Counted from the first letter of the stretch, positions 18,001-26,131 are shown. The stretch: 64,000 bases of DNA from Leuconostoc lactis (GCF_007954625.1 NZ_CP042420.1:1252501-1316500), one strand, 5' to 3'. Notes: generated by a model not told the origin, from the sequence alone. Made by a program: numbers and translations.

Positions 18001-19248
18001 ATGTCAAAAGTAATGGCGGTTAACGCTGGTAGCTCATCACTTAAATTCCAATTGTTGGAAATGCCTGAGGAAAAGGTATTGATGCAAGGTATTATTGAAC
18101 GTATTGGTTCAGATAATGCTGAAATTTCAATCAAGTACGGTAATAATATCGAACCAAAGCGTTTGATCGGTGCCGAAGAAGGGCATATCACATTAACTAA
18201 AAACGGCGGCAAGAAGTTTGAACATGAAATGGCCATTAAGGATCATGAACAAGCAATTGACGTGCTATTGCAAAAGATGACAGATCTCGGCATCGTGAAG
18301 GACTTTAACGAAATCACAGGTGTCGGTCACCGTGTCGTTGCCGGTGGTGAATGGTTCAACCATTCTGTTGTTGTGACTGACGAAGTGCTTGCTAAGATTG
18401 ATCGTTTGGGTGATTATGCACCATTGCACAACCCAGCCAACGCCATGGGCATCCGTGCCTTCCAAAAGTTGTTGCCAGATGCTTTGTCAGTAGCGGTATT
18501 TGACACATCATTCCACCAAACAATGCCAGAAAAGAACTATCTTTACAGCATTCCTTACGAATATTATGCCCGCTACGGTGCGCGTAAGTATGGTGCTCAC
18601 GGGACATCACACCGTTACGTGACAGAACGTGCGGCTGAAAAGCTTGGTATTCCATTGGATCAATTCAACGCAATTTCATTCCACTTGGGTGCTGGTGCAT
18701 CAGTTACAGCGATTAAGAACGGTAAGTCATACGACACATCAATGGGCTTCACACCATTGGCTGGTTTGACAATGGCGACACGTTCAGGTGATGTTGACCC
18801 ATCATTGATTTACTATATTCAAGAACGTGAAGGTTTGACAAACGAAGAAATGTTGTCAATCTTGAACAAGAAGTCAGGTTTGTTGGGTATTTCAACAATT
18901 TCAAACGACATGCGTGATTTGGAAGAAGTCCAAGAAACACACCCACACGCTAAGTTGGCACTTGATATGTTCTATGACCGTGTCATTCGTTACGCTGGCC
19001 AATACTTTGCGGAACTTGGTCGTGTTGATGCCGTAATCTTTACTGCTGGTATTGGTGAAAACGATGCCGTGACACGTGCGAAGATCCTTGAAGCCTTGTC
19101 ATTTGCCGGGGTGAAGTTAGATGCCGAAGCGAACAATGTCCGTGGTAAGGAAACTGTTTTGACAACGCCTGATTCATCAGTAACTGGTTTGTTGATTCCA
19201 ACAAACGAAGAATTGATGATTGCCCGCGACGTTGAATCATTGCGTTAA
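18001..19248 (+). CDS. ackA: Acetate kinase
   Basis: Transfers phosphate from acetyl phosphate to ADP, giving acetate and ATP. It probably works with the pyruvate oxidase at 31.5 kb. Family motifs: VNAGSSSLKFQL, GHRVVAGG, VFDTSFHQTMP, GAHGTSHRYV, DTSMGFTPLAGL, TRSGDVDPSL, FTAGIGEN. Length is 415, about 15-20 residues longer than usual, mostly in the region around 35-75. The phosphate-binding loop normally written HLGNGAS reads HLGAGAS here; residue 231 is Ala (GCT). RBS AAAGG lies 10 bases before ATG. Confidence 0.96.
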   Translation: MSKVMAVNAGSSSLKFQLLEMPEEKVLMQGIIERIGSDNAEISIKYGNNIEPKRLIGAEEGHITLTKNGGKKFEHEMAIKDHEQAIDVLLQKMTDLGIVKDFNEITGVGHRVVAGGEWFNHSVVVTDEVLAKIDRLGDYAPLHNPANAMGIRAFQKLLPDALSVAVFDTSFHQTMPEKNYLYSIPYEYYARYGARKYGAHGTSHRYVTERAAEKLGIPLDQFNAISFHLGAGASVTAIKNGKSYDTSMGFTPLAGLTMATRSGDVDPSLIYYIQEREGLTNEEMLSILNKKSGLLGISTISNDMRDLEEVQETHPHAKLALDMFYDRVIRYAGQYFAELGRVDAVIFTAGIGENDAVTRAKILEALSFAGVKLDAEANNVRGKETVLTTPDSSVTGLLIPTNEELMIARDVESLR

Positions 19249-19257
19249 TACAAATTA

Positions 19258-19288
19258 AACGCGACACAAGCATTGTGTGGCGTTTTTT
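19258..19288 (+). terminator. Terminator after ackA
   Basis: AACGCGACACAA / TTGTGTGGCGTT with one mismatch and a three-base loop, followed by six T residues. Confidence 0.88.
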
Positions 19289-19295
19289 GTTGGCC

Positions 19296-19339
19296 AAAAA
19301 AAGCCGCTGTTTTTTTTAAATCAAAACAGCGGCTTTTTT
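19296..19339. terminator. Bidirectional terminator between ackA and the LRR-NEAT gene
   Basis: AAAAAAGCCGCTGTTTT and AAAACAGCGGCTTTTTT form a long stem with A- and T-runs on its flanks, seven bases before the end of the minus-strand gene. Confidence 0.93.
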
Positions 19340-19345
19340 AATGGC

Positions 19346-21586
19346 TTATTTTCGCAAGACACGGAAGCCATAAAGCCCAAGGACACTAAGTAGTGAAACC
19401 GTGAAAATGGCAATTTGAGCACCGTAGTGTTGGGTTATTTTTTTCGGTGCGGGGTTGGAGTGTGCCGTTGCAGCTTTTTGAGGCGTAGTTGCATGAGACA
19501 CAGGCGCTTTTTTAGTGGGTGTCGTCGGCGCTGGGGTCGACTTGGGTGCTGTTGGCACAGTTGCAGCCGCTATTGGGGACATCGGCTGTTTCGCAGTGGT
19601 TACGGGTTGTGCCGATGTTTTTTTGGTAGACTGGGGCTGTGACAATACTGGTAATGATTGCCGTAATGCGCTTGATTGGCTGTTAGCCAATCGTGGTGTG
19701 GCTGCCTGATCGAACCCATAATCAGGTTTTAGTTGCAGATCAGGTGTTGTCTGCGGGATCTCAAAGATTGGCGCAGGTGAGGCCGGCGCAGCATTGGGAT
19801 CTTGTGACAATTTGAAATAGACTTGATAAGCATGATGATAATCAAAGCCAGGCAGATCAATGGCCACTTGCATATCTTCCAAAATAGCGGGTTGGGCTAA
19901 TTCGGCTGCCGAAAGTGGTAACGTATAGGTGAGAATATAGGCACTCCCGACTAGGTCAGCAGAAACTTGAGTGGCTTGCGTAAAGGCAATACTGTCTTTA
20001 CCGTAGTTAGCGGGGACATTCGCGGTGAAAGTTAAGCTGCCCGAGCCATCCGCATGTCGGGTTAACGTCGCTGTCGGTAAAATGTAATTGCTTGCTACGG
20101 AGGTTAACTTCTGATTGTCGCCCTTCATGACGGACAATGTCACCGGTTCTGGCGCAACATCGGGTGTTGGGGTGGGGGTGACGACAGTCTGCACCAATTT
20201 AATTGGTTGGATGAGGGACCCGCTAAATCGACTACTGAGTTTGTTAGCGCCAGCTGCATTGTCCCATGAGAAGCTGGTTTGCCCATCGCCAGTCAGACCT
20301 GAATAGTTAATTTGGTCAAGGTTGACCGTGGCATTCAGCCCGCTTTGGTACGTTAGTGGAATCACGGTACCATCAATGGCTTTAGCCGAGAGGTGCGTGT
20401 TAAATTGGGCGGTATCACTTGGGATAGTCAACGTTGGCATGGTGACAAATTGGAATTTAGCGTTGAGGTAGGTCAACTTTTTGAGCATTTTTAGTGGACT
20501 CAAATCTCGTACTTGGTTACGTAAAATGGTTAAATTCCCGAGTTGGGTGAGATTTGCCAAGGGCGATAAATCCGTGACCTGGTTGTTGGATAAAGACAAA
20601 TTCGCCAACTGGGTCAGACCAGCTAGCGGTGATAAATCACTAACCGCATCTTTACTGAAATCAAGATCGGTTAATTGTTTTAAACCGGCCAACGGTGATA
20701 AATCAGAAATGGTTCCGTTGAAATCAATCGCCAAATCTTGTAGATTTGTCATGTTCGCCACGAGTTTCAAATCTTGGTCAGTCATGCCTAATTGTGAGAG
20801 ATTCAGTTTTTTGAGTTGGGTTAAACGTTGTAACACACCAATGTTTGTTTGTGGGTTATTCCCAGTTGTGAGGCTGGTGAGGTGGCTGAGATTCGCAACA
20901 GGGCGCCAATCTGCGATTTGGTTACTGCCAAGGCTTAATGTCGTCAGCAACGGAAAGTTTGCGAGTCCGGTCACATCTGTGAGTTTGTTTCCGGATAAAT
21001 CAAGCGCAGTGAGGGGAGCGGTTGGCGCCAGTGGCGGTAGCGTGGTGAGTTTGCTGTTGACTAACTTGAGCGATTGTAGTTGTTTCAGTTGTGATAAACC
21101 GGCCAGTTGTTGTGGCGCCGTGCCATAAGCATCCCCAACGAGGTTTAACTGTTGGATGGGCGCTTGCCCTAATTTTGCTAAATCGGGCAGTTGATCAGCT
21201 TTATTTAGACGTAAGCTCAGGTCGGTTAATTGTGTTAAGTGCTGCAGTGGTGATAGATCACTGATGGCATTGCCGGTCAAATCTAATTGTTGCAGATTTT
21301 TGGCGAATTCTAGCCCTTTTAAATTGGTAATATCACTATACGTTAAATTAACTGTTGTCAATTTAGCCAAATTGGCCTGTGTCAGTGGGACATCTGGTCC
21401 GAGGAGCTGTTGCAAATTGGTTTGCAAATTTTTATCGGGCAACCAAGTTGCTAAATCTGTTTCAGGTTGTGCGAGGGTTGGCGCACTACCTGTAACGTCA
21501 GCTGCAGCGATTCTCTGGGGTGACGTTGCAACGACTGTTGCAAGTGCGGCAGTTGCCAAGAAAACCGTCACGTGTTTTCGACTCAT
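19346..21586 (-). CDS. Leucine-rich repeat surface protein with a NEAT (haem-binding) domain
   Basis: Order: signal peptide (about 1-29, ending ...RIAAA); internalin-like leucine-rich repeats (about 70-395; unit of the type LANLTQLGNLTILRNQVRDL); an Ig-like adjacent stretch (about 395-465); a NEAT domain (about 482-596); a Pro/Thr/Ala-rich spacer (about 600-712); a C-terminal transmembrane helix with tail FRVLRK. NEAT hallmarks are the first-helix motif SVASNY (S496, Y501) and the haem-ligating YxxxY as Y583-H-H-A-Y587. The closest architecture I know is Bacillus cereus IlsA, which takes haem from host proteins. There is no LPXTG motif. The gene is divergent from a NEAT-ABC transporter operon. 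Function is inferred from domains and context. RBS AGGA, ATG 21586. Confidence 0.88.
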   Translation of the reverse strand: MSRKHVTVFLATAALATVVATSPQRIAAADVTGSAPTLAQPETDLATWLPDKNLQTNLQQLLGPDVPLTQANLAKLTTVNLTYSDITNLKGLEFAKNLQQLDLTGNAISDLSPLQHLTQLTDLSLRLNKADQLPDLAKLGQAPIQQLNLVGDAYGTAPQQLAGLSQLKQLQSLKLVNSKLTTLPPLAPTAPLTALDLSGNKLTDVTGLANFPLLTTLSLGSNQIADWRPVANLSHLTSLTTGNNPQTNIGVLQRLTQLKKLNLSQLGMTDQDLKLVANMTNLQDLAIDFNGTISDLSPLAGLKQLTDLDFSKDAVSDLSPLAGLTQLANLSLSNNQVTDLSPLANLTQLGNLTILRNQVRDLSPLKMLKKLTYLNAKFQFVTMPTLTIPSDTAQFNTHLSAKAIDGTVIPLTYQSGLNATVNLDQINYSGLTGDGQTSFSWDNAAGANKLSSRFSGSLIQPIKLVQTVVTPTPTPDVAPEPVTLSVMKGDNQKLTSVASNYILPTATLTRHADGSGSLTFTANVPANYGKDSIAFTQATQVSADLVGSAYILTYTLPLSAAELAQPAILEDMQVAIDLPGFDYHHAYQVYFKLSQDPNAAPASPAPIFEIPQTTPDLQLKPDYGFDQAATPRLANSQSSALRQSLPVLSQPQSTKKTSAQPVTTAKQPMSPIAAATVPTAPKSTPAPTTPTKKAPVSHATTPQKAATAHSNPAPKKITQHYGAQIAIFTVSLLSVLGLYGFRVLRK

Positions 21587-21636
21587 GAGCTATTATCCTA
21601 TCTTTCCTATTCTACTGTCAAAGAGACTAAGGCATT

Positions 21637-21665
21637 ATTGTATCGCATTGCTTCTCATTTCACAA
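21637..21665 (-). promoter_or_regulatory. Candidate promoter of the LRR-NEAT gene
   Basis: Minus-strand TTGTGA and TACAAT with 17-base spacing, about 50 bases before the start codon. A TTGACA closer to the gene would place the start site on the ATG itself, so it is less likely. Confidence 0.5.
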
Positions 21666-21856
21666 TTTTATGCAAAGCGTGATGGTGCCTGGGTTAAAAG
21701 CGCATGAAAAATAGCCGAAAATCCCCAGCTATCAAGGCATTTCACGCTTATCAAAGGGTATATAATGAAGTATTTGACCGGTTTTATGGTAAATACGTCA
21801 ATCGTAATAAAACGCGCGTATTGTTACGGTGCCAATGGGTCACACGTCTTATCATT

Positions 21857-21870
21857 TGATAAATTTATCA
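21857..21870. promoter_or_regulatory. Palindromic candidate operator 1
   Basis: TGATAAATTTATCA is a perfect 14-base palindrome. It resembles half-sites of Fur boxes (TGATAAT-N-ATTATCA) but lacks the central base, so the regulator is unknown. It lies about 30 bases upstream of the -10 of the NEAT operon. Confidence 0.5.
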
Positions 21871-21882
21871 CATTATAAAACT

Positions 21883-21898
21883 TTTTGACTTGTCAAAA
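21883..21898. promoter_or_regulatory. Palindromic candidate operator 2
   Basis: TTTTGAC-TT-GTCAAAA, perfect seven-base arms, sits just upstream of the TATAAT at 21902, over the position of the -35 box and spacer. A bound repressor there would block transcription. Confidence 0.55.
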
Positions 21899-21928
21899 CG
21901 ATATAATGGGTCTATTGCCTTTTTAGGG

Positions 21929-21951
21929 GTTGCCGTGATAAAGGCGGCAAC
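21929..21951 (+). other. Stem-loop in the leader of the NEAT-ABC operon
   Basis: GTTGCCG / CGGCAAC, perfect seven-base arms with a nine-base loop, no T-run. It could stabilise or regulate the mRNA; role unknown. Confidence 0.45.
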
Positions 21952-21981
21952 AGTGAGAAATAACGTTTGGTGGAGGTTGGT

Positions 21982-22773
21982 GTGTTTAAAAAAATTGTTT
22001 TTGGGTGTCTAGTTGGCGCCATTGTTGGGACTGCTGACATGACCCGTGTGCAGGCTCAAGCGATACCTTATCAGGTCTTGAAGTACGGAACGCATGACGT
22101 GTCGTATGCCAGTGCTTATTTTGTGACGCCGGGTGACTTAGTGCCAGCTGGCGACCAGTATCGGGCGCAACTTGTCATTGCAACACAGCACGAGTTAGGT
22201 CGGTTTCCAGTGACTATTTTGACGATTAATCAACAAAAACCAACGGTCACTCAGAGCACACAAGGTAATACCGACTATTATACATTTAGCTTTCTGGTCA
22301 AAAATCCCAATACGCTGTTAAGTGGCACGATGAAAGTTGACGTTGCGAGTTTAAATTATCACCATACTTATGATTTTAATTTGCAGTTTGATGCCAAAAA
22401 TTTGCCAGCGGTAACACAATCAGCAACTACTACCACTGGGCAGGCGCAACAATCAGTACCAGCGTCAGCTGCTAGTCAAGCCGATAACCAATCCAGCACA
22501 TCGGCCACCGCAGCGTCGCAGCAAGTGGTGCCGTCAGCTAACAGTAGCAGTAATGTCCAACCAGCAGCCGATCAACCAACGCCGGCGGCTGCGTCGTCGT
22601 CAACCCAACTGGCAACCTCGCAGGCTGCCAGTGTTACCAAAGCGGCAACACCAACGCCACAACGTCATCAACAAGCGCCGCTATGGCCGGCAGCCTTAGC
22701 AGGGGTCTTGTTGGGCGGGCTTGGTGTCGTTGGGCATATCGTTTGGACCAAAAAACGACAGAAAGTGAGTTAA
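21982..22773 (+). CDS. NEAT-domain surface protein (IsdC-like haem relay)
   Basis: A 263-residue exported protein: signal segment (about 1-27, ending VQAQA), one NEAT domain (about 29-138), an Ala/Gln/Ser/Thr-rich linker, then a transmembrane helix (about 232-252) and tail KKRQK. NEAT hallmarks: IPYQVLKYGT at the start as in IsdC, SYASAYF (S41, Y46) for the haem-covering helix, and Y126-H-H-T-Y130 for haem ligation. There is no LPXTG motif, so it is probably membrane-held. I chose GTG 21982, five bases after GGAGG; TTG 21967 is upstream of the Shine-Dalgarno. First gene of a four-gene operon with a binding protein, permease and ATPase. Confidence 0.87.
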   Translation: MFKKIVFGCLVGAIVGTADMTRVQAQAIPYQVLKYGTHDVSYASAYFVTPGDLVPAGDQYRAQLVIATQHELGRFPVTILTINQQKPTVTQSTQGNTDYYTFSFLVKNPNTLLSGTMKVDVASLNYHHTYDFNLQFDAKNLPAVTQSATTTTGQAQQSVPASAASQADNQSSTSATAASQQVVPSANSSSNVQPAADQPTPAAASSSTQLATSQAASVTKAATPTPQRHQQAPLWPAALAGVLLGGLGVVGHIVWTKKRQKVS

Positions 22774-22774
22774 C

Positions 22775-23629
22775 ATGGCTAAAAAACAGGTGTTGGTTAG
22801 TGGTGTGATTTTGATAATGCTCCTAATCGGTGGTGCTGGCTATGCGGTGACACAACGGCAAGCGCACCCAGCAAAACGACCGGTTGCGACAACGATGGCA
22901 CAAGTGGCGATTTTTGATCGGTTGGGGGTACCGCTAGCCGCTGTGCCAACCAGTCAAGAACCGCTACCACCGCGTTATGCGCAGTTGCCAAAAGTCGGCA
23001 ACCATGTGAGTGTCAATTTTGAACAAATTCTCCGTGTTCACCCCAGCGTGGTGTATGTTGATGCGGCTTTAACGGCGGATTATGCCACCAAACTAAAGGC
23101 CAGTCAGATTAAAATGACGGCACTTGATTTCACAACTTATCAGCAGTTGACGCGCAATATTTTGCAACTTGGCATGACTTATCATCAAGTTGCGTCAGCC
23201 CAGAAGTTATTGAGAACGCTTAAGTTGCCACCAAAAACGCTCAAAAAACCAGTGAAGGTTTTAATTTTGGTGGGGATGCCTGGCGGTGGCTTCTTGGTGG
23301 CAAATGCGCACAGTTATCTCGGTGATTTGGTTAAACGTGCCGGCGGTGAAGTCGTTGGCGGTGATGTGAATCAGTCTTTGACCACACCAAATCCACAAGC
23401 GATTGCCCAAGAAAATCCCGCTGTTGTGATACGACTGGCTCATGCGATGCCAACCCAGGTCAAGCAGAGTTTTGATCAAATATTTCAGCAAGCGCCTTAT
23501 GCGCATTTAAAGGCGACGCAATCAGGTCAAATTCATGATGTCTCGGCCCCTGATTTTGGGATGACGGCAAACTTACAAGTCGTGACGGCCTATCGCGATA
23601 TTCAACAATGGCTGGCGGTGGCGCAATGA
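22775..23629 (+). CDS. IsdE-like haem ABC transporter substrate-binding protein
   Basis: Periplasmic-binding-protein fold of the Fe/B12/haem class (284 residues). It follows S. aureus IsdE closely in several stretches: VPTSQEPLPPRY, VLILVGMPGG, SYLGDLVKRAGG, RLAHAMPTQVK and FGMTANL. IsdE binds haem through Met78 and His229. Here H223 matches His229, but the Met78 position is Val78, preceded by His77 (GNHVS against GQPME). The N-terminus is a transmembrane segment (about 5-25) without a lipobox Cys, so it is anchored by helix rather than lipid. It starts one base after the NEAT gene stop and overlaps the permease by four bases. Haem as ligand is inferred. Confidence 0.87.
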   Translation: MAKKQVLVSGVILIMLLIGGAGYAVTQRQAHPAKRPVATTMAQVAIFDRLGVPLAAVPTSQEPLPPRYAQLPKVGNHVSVNFEQILRVHPSVVYVDAALTADYATKLKASQIKMTALDFTTYQQLTRNILQLGMTYHQVASAQKLLRTLKLPPKTLKKPVKVLILVGMPGGGFLVANAHSYLGDLVKRAGGEVVGGDVNQSLTTPNPQAIAQENPAVVIRLAHAMPTQVKQSFDQIFQQAPYAHLKATQSGQIHDVSAPDFGMTANLQVVTAYRDIQQWLAVAQ

Positions 23630-24531
23630 GACGATGGGGGATGCTGATCTTGTATTTGGGTATTGTGTTAGTGGTGGTGATAACATTGGGCTTTCCGTTA
23701 GGAAATCAATGGCCGAGTTGGGATATTTTTTGGCAATTGCGCTTGCCCCGCGTTCTGTTCGCTTTAATAGGTGGAGCAATGCTAGCAGTTAGTGCCTTGA
23801 TTTTCCAAACAACTTTACGACATCACTATATTGATGCCAGTATGCTGGGCTTGGCGAGTGGCAGTGAGTTAGGCCTAGCGTTATTGACGGTAATCTGGGC
23901 GCCCGCGCTGACCTATCGCGTGGCCATTGGGGCCATGCTGGCGATGGGGTGGTTAGTTGTATTGCGCCGCAGTGTCTTAAAAATGGGCCGCCAACCTCTA
24001 TTGTTGCCACTGGGTGGACTCGCGTTGGCGTTGTTTTTCAATGCTGGCACCAGTTTACTGACTAACCAACAAGGTTTGCTGGGGAAGTCACTGGCCAACG
24101 TGACCGTGACCGACACTTGGTTGTTAACCGTGATTGGTTTGATGGGGCTAATCTTCATACAATTGCGACCGGCACAATTAGCATTATTTGCTTTGTCGCA
24201 GGGCCATATTGCACGCTTGGGCTATCCTGAATCGCGATTAAGTTGGCCCTGGCAGCTTGTCGCAGCAGGTTATATTGGTGCGGTGAGTGCTGTATTAGGG
24301 ACAATTTTTTTTGTGGGGCTAATCGTAGCGCAATTAGTGCGTTTTTGGTTTGGTGGCAGTGCGCAACAACGCTTGTTACCAACTGCGTTGTTCGGTACAT
24401 TGGTCTTGAGTTTGAGTGATATGCTGGCCCATAGTAGCCGCTATCCGATTGAATTACCAACGGGGGCAATGCTGATGTTACTAACAGCCCCATTTTTTAT
24501 GGTTTTATGGTGGCGACAATATGAAAATTAA
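23626..24531 (+). CDS. FecCD-family ABC transporter permease (IsdF-like)
   Basis: Integral membrane permease of the iron-siderophore/haem class, 301 residues from ATG 23626, which overlaps the upstream stop as ATGA; the open frame from 23608 only adds residues inside the binding-protein gene. Family features: RLPRVLFALIGGAMLAVSALIFQ near the start, LGLASGSELG, and GTIFFVGLIVAQLVRFWFG near the coupling region. About eight to nine hydrophobic helices are visible. It works with the downstream ATPase, with which it overlaps by 11 bases. Confidence 0.9.
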   Translation: MRRWGMLILYLGIVLVVVITLGFPLGNQWPSWDIFWQLRLPRVLFALIGGAMLAVSALIFQTTLRHHYIDASMLGLASGSELGLALLTVIWAPALTYRVAIGAMLAMGWLVVLRRSVLKMGRQPLLLPLGGLALALFFNAGTSLLTNQQGLLGKSLANVTVTDTWLLTVIGLMGLIFIQLRPAQLALFALSQGHIARLGYPESRLSWPWQLVAAGYIGAVSAVLGTIFFVGLIVAQLVRFWFGGSAQQRLLPTALFGTLVLSLSDMLAHSSRYPIELPTGAMLMLLTAPFFMVLWWRQYEN

Positions 24532-25156
24532 CGACTTAACCTTGCCACGTGATCTATTGCACGAACAGACGGTATGCTGGCCTGATCAAGGCATAACCGT
24601 GATGCTTGGTCAAAATGGGGTTGGGAAATCAACGTTACTAGCTGAATTAGCCCGTCGATTACCGGAAGCGGCTTATTTACCGCAAAAAAATGACATTTAC
24701 GACGATATTTCGGTACAAGCGGTGCTAGCACTTGGCCAGCAACGTGCGACCCAACCTACACGTCTTGATGTGGTTGCGGCGTTTGATCTCGCACCTTTAC
24801 TGAAAACTGCCATGCGGACACTGTCTGGCGGTCAACAACAGCGCGTTTGGTTAGCATTTATGCTGGTCCAACAGGCACCAATTTTACTTCTAGACGAACC
24901 ACTGGCAGCTTTAGATTTACGCTATCAAAAACGGTTGACGCAGTTACTTGTGACAACACAGACAAGCGTGATCATGATTGTGCATGATTTGAACTATGCG
25001 CAACGGGTGGCAGATTGGGTCTGGATAATGCATGAACAGACTGTTATTGCCGGTACGCCAACGGAGATGTTGAATGATGCGCTATTATCCGCTGTTTTCC
25101 AGACGACGATTCAACATCAGGTCACGGTGGACGGACAGCGTTATTTTGATAGTTAA
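24521..25156 (+). CDS. ABC transporter ATP-binding protein (iron/haem type)
   Basis: Energises the haem/iron importer. Walker A GQNGVGKST, signature LSGGQQQRVWLA, Walker B ILLLDEPLAALD and the switch His in IMIVHDLNYAQ are present. At 211 residues it is shorter than usual FecE/FhuC proteins (about 250-260); the segment before Walker A and the helical subdomain are trimmed, but no key motif is lost. It overlaps the permease by 11 bases and is followed by a bidirectional terminator, which ends the operon. Confidence 0.92.
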   Translation: MKINDLTLPRDLLHEQTVCWPDQGITVMLGQNGVGKSTLLAELARRLPEAAYLPQKNDIYDDISVQAVLALGQQRATQPTRLDVVAAFDLAPLLKTAMRTLSGGQQQRVWLAFMLVQQAPILLLDEPLAALDLRYQKRLTQLLVTTQTSVIMIVHDLNYAQRVADWVWIMHEQTVIAGTPTEMLNDALLSAVFQTTIQHQVTVDGQRYFDS

Positions 25157-25161
25157 GCACT

Positions 25162-25194
25162 AAAAAAAGCAATCCATGCGGATTGCTTTTTATT
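25162..25194. terminator. Bidirectional terminator between the haem operon and pyrD
   Basis: AAAAAGCAATCC / GGATTGCTTTTT with loop ATGC, between converging genes. Confidence 0.92.
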
Positions 25195-26131
25195 AAGCGA
25201 TTGTTTTGAGTTGACCGCGGACTTGATCCAGTGAAGTGAAGCCTTTCTCTGCTAAAATAGCGGCTAATTCTGTTTCAAGTCGTTCAAAGACACCAATACC
25301 TTCAACTGCCAATTGTGAGCCGACTTCAACCAAATCGGCCCCACATAACACATGGTCGTAAACATCACGGCCAGTTGTGACACCACCAGTACCAATAATT
25401 TTGATATCGTTACGCAAGCGATCACGCAAAGCCCGAACATTAGCTAAGGCCGTGGCTTTCACAATTGTGCCACCCAAACCACCAAAGCCGGCTTTTGGCT
25501 TAATCACAACAGTATCAGTTTCAGGATCAATGACCAAACCATTACCAATTGAGTTAATCGTGTTGACAAACGCGAGTGGGAACTTGTTTAAGATAGCGGC
25601 AATCATGTCAAAATGTACAATATCAAAATATGGGGGTAATTTAACGCCCAAAGGCTTAGTGAAGAAGGCAAATGCTTCGGTTAAAATAGCTTCGGTTGCT
25701 TCAAAGTCGTAAGCTGTTTGGGGCTTGCCTGGGACATTTGGGCATGAGAGATTCAATTCAATCAAGCCGTTAAAATCTGAAGCTTCCAGTTGACGCAGCA
25801 TGTCTAAATTATCTTGCTTGGAAAGACCAGCAATTGAGAAGAAAATAGGTTTATCGGTTTGCTTTTGCGAGACGTAATCCATGTAGTAGTCAAACCCAGC
25901 ATTGGGCAAGCCCATTGAATTAATCGTGCCAAGATTTTGTGCCATTTCGTAGTAACGTGGCGTGGGGTTACCTTCACGCAAGGCTGGTGTTGCCGACTTT
26001 GTCACCACAGCACCAGTGTAATTGGAAGCCAGAACTGTATCAAGTTCTGCTTTTGTCTGGCACATCACCCCAGCTGCATTCAGCAAAATGTGGTCAAAAT
26101 TAAAATTTTGAATGGCGGCAGTTAATTGCAT
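25193..26131 (-). CDS. pyrD: Dihydroorotate dehydrogenase, class 1A (fumarate type)
   Basis: Oxidises dihydroorotate to orotate in pyrimidine synthesis; class 1A enzymes are soluble FMN homodimers that use fumarate. The catalytic Cys lies in [14 protein letters not shown], with [14 protein letters not shown] and [16 protein letters not shown] as further family motifs. The start at CAT 26129-26131 (MQLTAAIQ) has GAGGAG seven bases upstream and gives 312 residues; the frame extends to 26155 without a better site. It stands alone here, away from other pyr genes. Confidence 0.94.
   Translation of the reverse strand: MQLTAAIQNFNFDHILLNAAGVMCQTKAELDTVLASNYTGAVVTKSATPALREGNPTPRYYEMAQNLGTINSMGLPNAGFDYYMDYVSQKQTDKPIFFSIAGLSKQDNLDMLRQLEASDFNGLIELNLSCPNVPGKPQTAYDFEATEAILTEAFAFFTKPLGVKLPPYFDIVHFDMIAAILNKFPLAFVNTINSIGNGLVIDPETDTVVIKPKAGFGGLGGTIVKATALANVRALRDRLRNDIKIIGTGGVTTGRDVYDHVLCGADLVEVGSQLAVEGIGVFERLETELAAILAEKGFTSLDQVRGQLKTIA

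Larger units (their letters stand above)
21666..21981. other. Divergent control region between the two NEAT genes
   Basis: About 320 bases with no clear gene. It holds two palindromes (21857-21870 and 21883-21898), a TATAAT at 21902-21907 and a leader stem-loop (21929-21951). A 51-codon open frame (21704-21859) is present but has no ribosome-binding site and resembles nothing I know, so I do not call it a gene. Confidence 0.6.

Noticed and set aside
20481..21128. Long open frame (215 codons) on the plus strand opposite the LRR gene
   Set aside because: It arises from the regular codon pattern of the leucine-rich repeats on the other strand; its product is compositionally odd and it has no ribosome-binding site.
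21704..21859. 51-codon open frame in the divergent NEAT control region
   Set aside because: No Shine-Dalgarno, no recognisable sequence features, and its end overlaps a palindromic candidate operator; kept only as a note.
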